DNA from: 13-2-20CM-66-19 sp036273735
GTDB taxonomy: Bacteria; Pseudomonadota; Gammaproteobacteria; Steroidobacterales; Steroidobacteraceae
Direction: 5' to 3'
DNA length: 64,000 nt
NCBI GenBank assembly: GCA_036273735.1
Contig: DASUHA010000025.1
Location: 1 to 64,000 of the forward strand
The notes below the pieces were generated by a model. That model saw nothing but the letters and a program-made list of their open reading frames with translations. It was not told the DNA's origin and did not search any database. Positions within the stretch are counted from its first letter, which is position 1, and every line of letters begins with the position of its first letter. A program made the translations under genes and the position numbers. Below are positions 17,888 to 25,511 of this stretch, piece by piece.

Positions 17888-19678
17888 TCAGGCTGCAGAG
17901 CGGCTGTGCGCCAGCGCCTCACACCCCCGATGGACCAACAGTAGGGGCCAGCGGGGATTCGTGAGGAGCGCCGCGAGCTCTGCGGTGAGCTGGCTGGCGC
18001 TCGTGATGCCGATGATGAGCATGTGCCCGGGCGACTCGTCCAGCTGCTCGGTGAGCGCCTGCGCGAGAACTCCGAACCGAAGCTCGGTTCTGATCTCGAG
18101 ACCATGCGCGACACGCGCTTCCGAGCGTGCATCGAGAAGATCACGGATGCCGAACGATCGCTCCGTCGCGGCAGTTCTCTCGGGCAGGACATCTACGTAG
18201 ATCGCCTCGGCCGCAACATGGCGCAGTACACTGGCGGAGGCAGCCAGCGTCGCCCGGCGCGCGGACTCGTCCATCCAATGGATGAGCACTCGCTGGGGTG
18301 AGGGCGCATGCTCCGGCAGGATCAGAACTTCCTCCACTCCCTGCTCCAACAGCCACATCGCGTCCGATGCCACGTTGCGATGCGCTGCGATCACGGTTGT
18401 TCCAGGCAGCGCTGCCGCGGACTCCCGGCTCGGCGCTGAACCCCCCAGCGTCGGCTCCAGATATCGCCGGATGCGCGTTTTCATGCGCGAAGACAGATCG
18501 AGCAACAGCGGGTGCCCGGCGAGCCTCTCGACGGCAGAGGGGTTCGATCCGCAGACCGTGAAGCTCGACAGAGGTGTGGGCAGCACATGCGCGCGGCGAA
18601 CACCGATGGCGACATCCTGGCCCGGGCTGATGGCGAAGGCGCGCTGTTCGAACTGCGCGCGCGTTGCTTCGAGCAGGATCGCGCCATCCGCGTTGGCATG
18701 GGCGAGGATCGGGGCGTCCGGTGCCTCATCGAGGCGAATGCGGGCGCGCTCCAGGGCACCGGTGAAGAGCACGTCTTCGACCACACCATGTCCCAGGTAG
18801 TCCGAGGAGAAGAGCTCCTCGTGCGAGCGTGCGATCTCGACCTCCTCCGGTCGCACCACGGCCACCACTTCCCGCTCGCGCGCTCCGCCGGCGGCGCCTG
18901 GGCAATGAAGGCCGGGGGATCGCGCGCCCCAACGCGGGCCGTTCGTCCCCTGGCGCGCCAGAATGAGGTTGGCAGCCCCGAGGAATGTTGCTACGAAGCG
19001 GGTTGCCGGCCGGGTATAGAGGTCCTGCGGCTTGCCGGTCTCGAGCAGGCGGCCGAGATTCATCACCCCGATCTTGTCGGCCATGGCGAAGGCTTCTTCC
19101 TGATCGTGCGTCACCAGGACGGTAGTGATGCCAAGCTCCCGCTGCACCTCACGGATGGTGCGGCGCAGCCCTTCGCGAATCTTGGCGTCGAGCGCGCCGA
19201 ACGGCTCATCCAGCAGCAGCACCTCCGGCTTGTGCGCCAGAGCTCGTGCCACCGCCACCCGTTGCTGCTGCCCGCCGGAAAGCTGCGCCGGCAACCGCTC
19301 GTCCATCCCCTCCAGCGCGACGAGCCGCAGCAACTCCTGCCGCCGCCGCCGCCGCTCTGCGGCGCGAACGCGGCGGACGCGCAACGCGAACTCGATGTTC
19401 TCCGCCACCGTCATGTGCTGGAAAAGGGCGTAGTTCTGGAACACCAGCCCCACGCCACGCTTGCGCGCCGCCACATGCGTGACATCGCGGCCATGCAGCG
19501 CGATGCGCCCATGGTCCAACCCGGAGAGCCCCGCTATCGACCGCAACAGGGTGCTCTTGCCGCTGCCGCTCGGGCCGAGCAGAACGAAGAATTCGCCATC
19601 GCCGATCTCCAGCGAGACGTCGTTGACGACCGGGACGCCCTGATAGCGCTTGGTCAGTTGATCGAGTGAGATGGACAC
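17888..19678 (-). CDS. cysA: CysA sulfate-import ATPase fused to a universal-stress-protein-like domain
   Basis: A 596-residue protein, about 240 residues longer than ordinary CysA. Residues 1-240 are the ABC ATPase: Walker A GPSGSGKST (35-43), Q-loop VFQNYALF, signature LSGGQQQR, Walker B LLLDEPFGALD and switch VTHDQEEA. A TOBE-like segment follows (AVVRPEEVEIAR to about 380). The remainder, about 400-596, contains a two-strand/helix pattern (VLIHWMDESARRATLAASASV, VAAEAIYVDV, LGIEIRTELR-like stretch, MLIIGIT, PLLLVHRG) that resembles a degenerate USP/HUP fold without an ATP motif. First gene of its minus-strand operon. The fusion could couple import to a stress or nucleotide signal (inference). 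Confidence 0.9.
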   Translation of the reverse strand: MSISLDQLTKRYQGVPVVNDVSLEIGDGEFFVLLGPSGSGKSTLLRSIAGLSGLDHGRIALHGRDVTHVAARKRGVGLVFQNYALFQHMTVAENIEFALRVRRVRAAERRRRRQELLRLVALEGMDERLPAQLSGGQQQRVAVARALAHKPEVLLLDEPFGALDAKIREGLRRTIREVQRELGITTVLVTHDQEEAFAMADKIGVMNLGRLLETGKPQDLYTRPATRFVATFLGAANLILARQGTNGPRWGARSPGLHCPGAAGGAREREVVAVVRPEEVEIARSHEELFSSDYLGHGVVEDVLFTGALERARIRLDEAPDAPILAHANADGAILLEATRAQFEQRAFAISPGQDVAIGVRRAHVLPTPLSSFTVCGSNPSAVERLAGHPLLLDLSSRMKTRIRRYLEPTLGGSAPSRESAAALPGTTVIAAHRNVASDAMWLLEQGVEEVLILPEHAPSPQRVLIHWMDESARRATLAASASVLRHVAAEAIYVDVLPERTAATERSFGIRDLLDARSEARVAHGLEIRTELRFGVLAQALTEQLDESPGHMLIIGITSASQLTAELAALLTNPRWPLLLVHRGCEALAHSRSAA

Positions 19679-19869
19679 CCCAGGGATGGTAGTGGCGTCG
19701 CGTCGGGCAGTCAGTCGCGCCCCGGTTACCGCCCGGTGACAAAGCGGTGACGCGAATGGAACACTTCGCCCGAATTGAGTACAGACCCTCCCTGCGGCTG
19801 GACTCAGAGCTGCGGCGGCGGCAGACTCGTCTGTGGCAGGCGCACATACCAGCTACCGGAGAGACCGCC

Positions 19870-20181
19870 ATGATCAGGGTCGCAGTACTCTATCCCAACG
19901 GCAACGGCATGAAATTCGACATGGCGTACTACACGAGCAAGCACATGCCGATGGTCAAGCGCCTCTGCGGCCCGGCCTGCAAGAGCATTGCCGCCGACCG
20001 GGGACTGAATGCAGGGCAGTCGGGCACCGCTCCCCCATACCTCGCCATCGGCTATCTCACTTTCGACTCCGTCGAGGCGTTCGAGAAGGCATTCGGGCCG
20101 CACGTCGATGAGATCATGGGTGACATTCCGAATTACACGAATGCCAAGCCCGTGGTGCTGATCAGCGAAGTCTCGCTCTGA
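19870..20181 (+). CDS. EthD-domain small protein (dimeric alpha-beta barrel)
   Basis: A 103-residue protein from ATG 19870, with GGAGAG upstream. The hallmarks of the EthD family are visible: IRVAVLYPN, FDMAYYTSKHMPMVKRL, YLAIGYLTFDSVEAFEKAFGPHVDEIMGDIPNYTN, and the final VVLISEV strand. EthD proteins form a ferredoxin-like dimeric barrel and are found with oxidative degradation of ethers and polyketide-like compounds, but this copy has no catabolic neighbours; function unknown. About 190 bp upstream, to the divergent cysA start, hold no other gene. Confidence 0.85.
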   Translation: MIRVAVLYPNGNGMKFDMAYYTSKHMPMVKRLCGPACKSIAADRGLNAGQSGTAPPYLAIGYLTFDSVEAFEKAFGPHVDEIMGDIPNYTNAKPVVLISEVSL

Positions 20182-20225
20182 TCCGATTGCGGCACGGGCG
20201 GCAGGCGATCGCTCTCCTCGCCGCT

Positions 20226-20708
20226 TTAAAGCATCAGTTCCCAATAACCTACGTCGATCCATCGCTCGAACTTCCACCCGACTTCTTTGAAATGGGCGAC
20301 TTTGGTGAAGCCCAGTTTTTCGTGCAGACCGACGCTGCCTTCGTTCGGCAAAGCGATGCCGCCGATTACCGCGTGAAAGCCCGCAAGCTTCAGCAGCTCG
20401 ATCAGCCCGGCATATAGGTGAGTGCCGAACCCTTTTCCCATTTTGTCCTTATGGAGATAAATCGTGCTTTCGACGGAGCGCCGATAGGAACGACGTGATT
20501 TCCAGTTGCTCGCGTACGCGTAGCCCACGATTGAGCCATTGTCCTCATAGACCAGCCAAGGGTGGTGGCGTTGGACTTGTCCGAGCCTCTCCTGCATCTG
20601 CTCTGTTGCAATGCGCTCTTCCTCGAACGTAATCGCGCTGTTGAGAATGTAGTGGTTGTAAATATCCGCCATCGCAGCGCCGTCAGCCGGGATTGCGGAA
20701 CGGATCAT
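20226..20708 (-). CDS. GNAT acetyltransferase, phosphinothricin-acetyltransferase-like
   Basis: A 160-residue protein from ATG 20708. It matches the PAT/MddA/YncA branch of GNAT enzymes: IRSAIPADGAAMADIYNHYILNSAITFE, WLVYEDNGSIVGYAYA, RRSVESTIYLHKDKMGKGFGTHLY (acetyl-CoA loop) and FKEVGWKFERWIDVGYWELML. Such enzymes acetylate the amino group of methionine derivatives or phosphinothricin-like compounds. GC content is visibly lower than the flanking core genes, consistent with an accessory origin of the 20-22.8 kb stretch. Confidence 0.87.
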   Translation of the reverse strand: MIRSAIPADGAAMADIYNHYILNSAITFEEERIATEQMQERLGQVQRHHPWLVYEDNGSIVGYAYASNWKSRRSYRRSVESTIYLHKDKMGKGFGTHLYAGLIELLKLAGFHAVIGGIALPNEGSVGLHEKLGFTKVAHFKEVGWKFERWIDVGYWELML

Positions 20709-20869
20709 GGGACGGGCTCCGTGAACACTGAGCCGGAGAAATGCAGCAACCGTGCCATGCCGTATTATCAAGGACTTGCGAAGCAAGCGAGTGTCATCGT
20801 GCCTCAAATAAGGGCGGTGACCTCAGGGAATGCATCTTCTCAGGGCGAACCCGCGCACCGGGCGCCGGC

Positions 20870-21208
20870 TCACTCTCTTCCCAACTCGCTGCGCTGCAAC
20901 AGCATTCTGCGCCCGCCCTTGCTCATCCTGATTCTCTGTCCGGCGGAGAGGACGACCCAGTTTTCCGCGACGCTTTCGTGGATGATCTCTTTGACACGGC
21001 TCAGGTTCACGATGGCAGAGCGGTGTATGCGGACAAACCGCTTCGGGTCGAGCTGCTGGGCGAGATGTTTGATCGTTTGCCTGAGCGTGTAGTTCTTGCC
21101 GGCGACGTGGAGAACGGCAGCTCGGCTCTCGGCTCGCTCGACTGCAGATCCATTGCCAAATCTTAGAAACCTTTGGCTCTTACCAATGGAAGTACGTTGC
21201 CAGAGCAA
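20870..21208 (-). CDS. Orphan LytTR DNA-binding domain protein, probably degenerate
   Basis: 112 residues with a recognisable LytTR output domain: LHVAGKNYTLRQTIKHLAQQL, FVRIHRSAIVNLSRVKEI (the DNA-contacting core) and IRMSKGGRRMLL. The usual receiver domain is absent, and the first beta strand, normally DWIEAxGNYV, is scrambled (AVERAESRAAV), suggesting a truncated or frameshifted remnant of a LytTR regulator. It overlaps by 29 bp the end of a small two-TM membrane protein gene on the same strand, a layout reminiscent of LytTR regulator/membrane-inhibitor pairs; either reading is possible. Confidence 0.6.
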   Translation of the reverse strand: MLWQRTSIGKSQRFLRFGNGSAVERAESRAAVLHVAGKNYTLRQTIKHLAQQLDPKRFVRIHRSAIVNLSRVKEIIHESVAENWVVLSAGQRIRMSKGGRRMLLQRSELGRE

Positions 21209-21455
21209 TCAAAACGGCGAGAAGGATCCAACCCGCTATGCTGCGCCTTCCTTGATCGGCGTTTTTGGCCGTCATCCAGGTAGGCTGCGTTCCGATCAAG
21301 AAGCAACGGCCAAACCAATAGGTAGTCAAGTATTGATCGCGATTTATCGGTGCTGCGAGCGCGTTCGAGCTGCGAGCCAGTGCCAGTACAAGCCCGACGG
21401 CTCCAACGATTAGAACGAGCGTGATGGCGGCGAAGGGCCACGTCCCATTGGTCAT
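21180..21455 (-). CDS. Small membrane protein, two predicted TM segments
   Basis: A 91-residue protein from ATG 21455 with GGGGAA some nine bases upstream. TM1 is about residues 8-27 (AAITLVLIVGAVGLVLALA) and TM2 about 72-90 (SIAGWILLAVLIALATYF), with a polar middle including YWFGRCFLIG. I do not recognise the family. It is immediately upstream of, and overlaps, the LytTR-domain gene, so the two are probably co-transcribed. Confidence 0.55.
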   Translation of the reverse strand: MTNGTWPFAAITLVLIVGAVGLVLALARSSNALAAPINRDQYLTTYWFGRCFLIGTQPTWMTAKNADQGRRSIAGWILLAVLIALATYFHW

Positions 21456-21518
21456 ATCCGGCTTCCCCTAGTTTGAGCGATCAGCCAAGAGGAACGGGCG
21501 TTTTTCGTCGAGCTCGGC

Positions 21519-21833
21519 GTGCGCATCGCACAGCTGCGCAAGAACGCGAACATCACCCAGGTGCAGCTCGCCGAGTTCCTGGGCGTCTCGCAGCAGACCG
21601 TGAACGCCTATGAGATGGACCACCGGCGCATGGCGATCTCGGCGCTGCCGCGCTTGGCAAGGCTCCTCGGGGTATCGATCGAAGAGCTCTTCGGCGAGCC
21701 CGCCCGTTCCAGCAAGCGCGGCCCGACGCCGCAACTGCAACAGAAGATCGAGCGCTTGAGCCGCCTGCCGAAGTCCCAGCAGAAGATGCTCTTGCAGATG
21801 CTCGATGGGATGCTGAGCCGGGCCGGCCGCTGA
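21519..21833 (+). CDS. XRE-family helix-turn-helix regulator (5' end uncertain)
   Basis: A 104-residue ORF from GTG 21519. HTH: LRKNANITQVQLAEFLGVSQQTVNAYE (about 6-32), followed by the linker LPRLARLLGVSIEELFGE and a basic tail. The reading frame stays open upstream to about 21478 and encodes SQEERAFFVEL before the GTG, which looks like the genuine N-terminus of this family, but no standard start codon exists there; the 5' end may have been lost. It is followed by an ORF6N-type gene, a pairing common on phages and islands. Confidence 0.7.
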   Translation: MRIAQLRKNANITQVQLAEFLGVSQQTVNAYEMDHRRMAISALPRLARLLGVSIEELFGEPARSSKRGPTPQLQQKIERLSRLPKSQQKMLLQMLDGMLSRAGR

Positions 21834-21860
21834 GCCGCGGCTAAAAAAGGGAGCTTGCCT

Positions 21861-22145
21861 ATGGTCTCTTCCCGCAGCGCGGCCCTCGTGCCCGTCGAGC
21901 ACATCACCCAGTCGATCCTCGTCCTGCGCGGCCACCGCGTGATCCTTGATCGCGATCTCGCGGCGATCTACGGGGTGACGACCGGGCGCCTCAACGAGGC
22001 CGTCAAGCGCAAGGCCGAGCGTTTCCCGGCGGATTTCATGTTCCGGCTCACTGCGGCCGAGCACGCAGTGTTGATATCGCAAATTGCGATATCAACATCC
22101 AGCCGCGGCGGCTGCCGCCCCATCCCCGCTGCCCTTCGTCCTTAA
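21861..22145 (+). pseudogene. ORF6N-domain protein, truncated
   Basis: From ATG 21861 (GGGAG upstream) 94 residues are readable. The ORF6N DNA-binding domain is clear: VEHITQSILVLRGHRVILDRDLAAIYGV, RLNEAVKRKAERFP and DFMFRLTAAEH. After about residue 75 the sequence leaves the family (SSRGGCRPIPAALRP) where the domain should continue into LPLAFTEHG; a related LPF stretch lies in another frame just downstream, which points to a frameshift followed by loss of the C-terminal part. Confidence 0.65.
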
Positions 22146-22189
22146 CGGACCGTCGAGAGCCGCCGTGCGTCATACCGACGCCTGTGTGC

Positions 22190-22558
22190 CTACTCGATGT
22201 AATTTACGAAGACCGGCTTCCCGGCTACGAGCGCCTGGAGGTCACTCTCCGACTGAACTTCCATATCGGAAAAGGTAAGTTCGGCACCATCCACCGGTTC
22301 GTCGGTGGAGGAATGTGGACTCTGGACCGTGAGGATCTTGCGGATACCCATGAACTCTCGGGTCGCAGGCCTGTCGCCACAGGTCAGCGAGCCATCATCG
22401 TCACCTTCGTTCTGCTTTGCCAGCACGGTTGCCTTCGCCTCAGCCTCCTCTGGGGAATTAGCCGATACGAGATACACGCTTTCCCATATAGGCCAGATAT
22501 TCTGATCGCCCTCCTTAAACCGGAAGACGAGTACGGCGCTGACTGCGTACCAGGTCAT
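22190..22558 (-). CDS. DUF4288-like small protein
   Basis: 122 residues from ATG 22558, with AGGAGAG upstream. The N-terminal WYAVSAVLVFRF and the pattern WESVYLVSANSPEEAEAKATVLAKQNE are those of DUF4288-type proteins, a small family without known activity. No signal peptide or TM segment. It starts 17 bp after the end of a toxin-tail-like ORF on the same strand, so an immunity-type role can be imagined but is unproven. Confidence 0.65.
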   Translation of the reverse strand: MTWYAVSAVLVFRFKEGDQNIWPIWESVYLVSANSPEEAEAKATVLAKQNEGDDDGSLTCGDRPATREFMGIRKILTVQSPHSSTDEPVDGAELTFSDMEVQSESDLQALVAGKPVFVNYIE

Positions 22559-22575
22559 TGTCTGCTCTCCTGTCC

Positions 22576-22824
22576 TCAGGGACACCGCTTCCTCTTGTTG
22601 CGACACCCAAGTGCCTTTTGGGCTTGGATTATTTTTTGAGCCTCAGCTGTTTCGCCCGCCGCTCTGGCTTCTCGATACCACTCGTCGAGAATGTCGCAAG
22701 GATCTTTCCCTGAAGCTTGAGCTTGCGCAGTTGCGGCACGTGAATATTCGCTGTTTGCCTTCTGAAAATCGCGAGGTTTGGCAGAGGCGACATTGCATTG
22801 GAGAGAGGGTTGGTTCTCTAAATC
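22576..22824 (-). pseudogene. 3' remnant of an unidentified secreted/polymorphic-toxin-like gene
   Basis: On the minus strand an open frame of 82 codons without any usable start codon ends at 22576. Its C-terminal part (DPCDILDEWYREARAAGET, KIIQAQKALGCRNKRKR) looks like the conserved tail of small proteins and Rhs-type C-termini that I have seen in proteobacteria, and its codon use is less GC-rich than the core genes. The frame opens inside ybeD in another phase, so it appears to be a 5'-truncated fragment. Identity of the family is tentative. Confidence 0.4.
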
Positions 22825-23084
22825 AACATCAGCACGCCATCGCAGCTCTTGAGGTCTGCGGTGAGGGCCTCGACCTGCTCGCGACTCTCTGCCCGGAGAT
22901 TGTAGGAGATGGAAAGGAAGTTGCCGTTCTCACTGAGCCGCTCGGTTACTCTCTCCGGCTCGGTGCCTGGCGCGTGGTGCATCACGATGGCATGCACGCG
23001 CGCCCGGAACTCATCCGACGGGCGGCCGATGACCTTGATCGGATAGTCGGTGGGAAACTCGAGTAGCGGCGGTGGCTCGGTCAT
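22818..23084 (-). CDS. ybeD: YbeD family protein (DUF493)
   Basis: 88 residues from ATG 23084, which makes an ATGA overlap with the transaminase stop; an alternative ATG at 23090 adds two residues. YbeD proteins adopt an ACT-like fold; the signature stretches LLEFPTDYPIKVIG, RARVHAIVMHH, RLSENGNFLSISYNL and DLKSCDGVLMLI are all present. Function unresolved; in most gammaproteobacteria it lies between dacA and lipB, and here too it follows dacA and a D-amino-acid transaminase. Confidence 0.93.
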   Translation of the reverse strand: MTEPPPLLEFPTDYPIKVIGRPSDEFRARVHAIVMHHAPGTEPERVTERLSENGNFLSISYNLRAESREQVEALTADLKSCDGVLMLI

Positions 23085-23956
23085 CGCCATGGCTTATGTT
23101 GCAGCTCCTGCTTCCAGCGCTGGAACTCATCATACACCCGGCGCCAGAGCGGGCCGGGGCGGGCAGTGCCGACCGGTTTGCCGTCGAGCGTGGTCACGGG
23201 CTGTACCTCGCGCGTGGCGGCCGAGATCCAGACTTCATCCGCGCTCCTGAGCTCTGCCTCACTGATCGGCATGGCGCGGTACCTGACACCTACCCGTGTG
23301 GCCAGCTCCTCGACGACGCCGCGGGTTGTTCCTGGAAGGATCTTTCTGGAGTTGGGGGGTATGCGAAGCTCACCGTCGATCACCACGTACACAGTGGAGG
23401 CTGAGGCCTCCATCAGCTCCCCGCTTCGCAGCAGGATCGTCTCCGTTGCGCCAGCATCGACGGAGAGTTGCCGCAGCAGCACGTTGGAAAGAAGCGATAC
23501 GGACTTGATGTCGCAGCGCGCCCAGCGAGTGTCCTCCGCGGTGACGCAGGACACTCCCTTTTCCAGCATCGTGGGAGGCGGTGCGGGCAACGGCGCGCAG
23601 AATGCGAAGATGGTCCGCGGAATGTCGGGCAGCGGGGCGTGATTGCGTCCCCGCTCGGCGCCGCGCGTCACCTGCCAATAGATGTACTGATCGCCACCGC
23701 CGTTGCGCGCAATCAGGGTCTCGAAGAGGTCGCACCACTGCGACCGGCTGAGCGGATCGCTCATGCGGATCTCGCCGAGGCTTCGCGTGAGCCGTCCACA
23801 ATGCGCCTCCAGCCGAAACGGTCGGCCATCGTAGACCGGGATCACCTCATAGACGCCGTCGCCGTAAAGGAACCCGCGGTCGAGGGGCGAGATCCGGGCG
23901 TCGGCGAGGGGCAGGTACTCACCGTTGAGATAACAAATCGGAAATGGGTCGGCCAT
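23081..23956 (-). CDS. dat: D-amino-acid (D-alanine) aminotransferase, fold-type IV PLP enzyme
   Basis: 291 residues from ATG 23956 (GGAG at 8-base spacing). PLP fold-IV landmarks: YLNGEYLPLADARISPLDRGFLYGDGVYE, RLEAHCGRL, CDIKSVSLLSN (catalytic Lys), EASASTVYVV and LPGTTRGVV. The DIKS-xx-LLSN context favours D-amino-acid transaminase over branched-chain aminotransferase. It can supply D-alanine or D-glutamate for the peptidoglycan genes upstream; a role in D-amino-acid turnover after DacA cleavage is an inference from position. Confidence 0.88.
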   Translation of the reverse strand: MADPFPICYLNGEYLPLADARISPLDRGFLYGDGVYEVIPVYDGRPFRLEAHCGRLTRSLGEIRMSDPLSRSQWCDLFETLIARNGGGDQYIYWQVTRGAERGRNHAPLPDIPRTIFAFCAPLPAPPPTMLEKGVSCVTAEDTRWARCDIKSVSLLSNVLLRQLSVDAGATETILLRSGELMEASASTVYVVIDGELRIPPNSRKILPGTTRGVVEELATRVGVRYRAMPISEAELRSADEVWISAATREVQPVTTLDGKPVGTARPGPLWRRVYDEFQRWKQELQHKPWR

Positions 23957-24056
23957 GAAAAGAACTCCGCAGTAACGTCGACAGCAAGTCAGTAAGCAGC
24001 CCACGGCCGTTCCCTGGGCCGCGGGATCAATTCCAGTCATTGGGCTGGCCGCGCAC

Positions 24057-24179
24057 AAAATCGCATGGCGCGATTTTATTCGGCGCATCCATGCGCCTCA
24101 GCCCTGCGGGCCCGCCCTGCCGGGTGTTCAAAATTGCTCCAGGCAATTTTGTGGACGGCGGCAACCGGCCCGCAGGGCT
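24057..24179. repeat. Intergenic nested inverted-repeat element, copy 1
   Basis: Within the 306-bp gap between dat and dacA, which holds no gene. Three perfect hairpins lie here: 24057-24077 (8-bp stem AAAATCGC/GCGATTTT), 24082-24097 (7-bp stem GGCGCAT/ATGCGCC) and 24129-24151 (9-bp stem CAAAATTGC/GCAATTTTG, loop TCCAG). The last is enclosed by 13-bp arms AGCCCTGCGGGCC at 24100-24112 and its exact complement at 24167-24179. The core GTTCAAA-stem-TCC(A/C)G-stem recurs at 36751-36774, so this is a dispersed repeat, REP-like, of unknown function. Confidence 0.75.
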
Positions 24180-24262
24180 CGGCGCAGGGACGGTGGCGAG
24201 CAAAGCGGCAGGAGCCGACTTTGCGCCACTGGACTCAGGATGCCGACTCTGCGCCGGTAAGA

Positions 24263-25411
24263 CTATTTGAACCAGAGGCGGATGCCGTCCATCGTACGGG
24301 TGAGCAGCCCGCCGGCCGGGACTGCCTCGAGCGTGACGAGGGGCTCCCGGCCGACCACCTGTCCGGTGCCGTCGGTCACCGTTAGCTGGCCCACTACGCT
24401 GCCCGCAGGCAGCGGTGCCACCAACTTCGTCTGGGTCAATGCAGCATTCGTCGTGATGGCGGCCGCCTTGCCTCGCGGCAGGGTCACATAGAGATCAGCA
24501 GGTGTGCCGACCGCGGCGTAGCCGGAAGCAGACTCATAGACACGGGGCTTGAGCACTGCAGCGCGTGCAGTCGCGACCTTCTGCGTCTCGAAGAAGTTGT
24601 ACCCATAGTTGAGCAGCGCCTCCGTATCGGCTTCGCGCGAGTGCCAGGTCGGCGCTTTCAGCACGACCGATACCAAGCGCGTACCGTTGCGATCGGCCGA
24701 GGCGATGAGGCAGAAGCCTGCGCTGTCGGTGTGCCCGGTCTTCAGTCCGTCGACGGAGTGGTCCGTCGCGAGCAGGCCGTTGCGGTTCGGCTGCTTGATG
24801 TGATTCCAGGTGAAGTCCTTCATGCCGAAGATGTAGTAGTACTGCGGGAAATCGCGGATCAGGGCGGCACTGACCGTCGCCAAATCGCGCGCCGTGGTGT
24901 AGTGCTGCGGGTCGGGGAGGCCGTCGACGTCGACGAAGTGCGACGACTTCATTCCGAGCCGCTGCGCGTACTCGTTCATCAGGGTCGCAAATCCTGCGCG
25001 CGTGCCGCCGACGCGCTCTCCCAGCGCCACGGTGGCATCGTTGCCGGACTGCACGATCATTCCCTTCAAGAGATCGATGACCGGCACCTGGCTGCCTACC
25101 TTGACGAAGGTGCGCGAGCCGCCGGTGCGCCAGGCGTCCTCGCTGATCGTGACCGGATCATCGAGCTTCAGACGCCCGTCCTTGAGCGCGGCGAATACGA
25201 CGTAAGCCGTGATGAGCTTGGTCAGGCTCGCGGGCTCCATCCGCTGATCGGCATTCTTCTGAGCAATGACGTCGCCGCTCCGGTAGTCGATCAGGATGTA
25301 GGAGCCGGCATCGAGATCGGGGGGCGGCGGCGAGGGCGCGGCGGCACCAGCAACGGTGACCAGCGCAAGGGTCGAGACGACGAGCAGGGCGGCAGCAGAA
25401 AAACGGGACAT
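24263..25411 (-). CDS. dacA: D-alanyl-D-alanine carboxypeptidase DacA/DacC (PBP5/6-type)
   Basis: It trims the terminal D-Ala of peptidoglycan stem peptides in the periplasm. 382 residues from ATG 25411; signal peptide to about residue 24 (VAGAAA). Catalytic motifs are complete: SLTK (S-x-x-K), SGN and KTG (GLKTGHTDSAG). The C-terminal MDGIRLWFK is the amphipathic membrane-anchoring tail. The gene belongs to the mre-mrd-mltB-rlpA series and its position before ybeD is standard. Confidence 0.95.
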   Translation of the reverse strand: MSRFSAAALLVVSTLALVTVAGAAAPSPPPPDLDAGSYILIDYRSGDVIAQKNADQRMEPASLTKLITAYVVFAALKDGRLKLDDPVTISEDAWRTGGSRTFVKVGSQVPVIDLLKGMIVQSGNDATVALGERVGGTRAGFATLMNEYAQRLGMKSSHFVDVDGLPDPQHYTTARDLATVSAALIRDFPQYYYIFGMKDFTWNHIKQPNRNGLLATDHSVDGLKTGHTDSAGFCLIASADRNGTRLVSVVLKAPTWHSREADTEALLNYGYNFFETQKVATARAAVLKPRVYESASGYAAVGTPADLYVTLPRGKAAAITTNAALTQTKLVAPLPAGSVVGQLTVTDGTGQVVGREPLVTLEAVPAGGLLTRTMDGIRLWFK

Positions 25412-25511
25412 CCTCAAAAATCCTCGTACAGAGTGTAGGGTGCGCGAGCGGATTCTACGCTCGCTCGAGTGCGGTGAAGCGCGATCGAGAGTCGGCCCTG
25501 GCGGCATGGCC

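Noticed and set aside
22611..23066. 151-codon plus-strand frame opposite ybeD
   Set aside because: Antisense to ybeD and the gene remnant; no domain.
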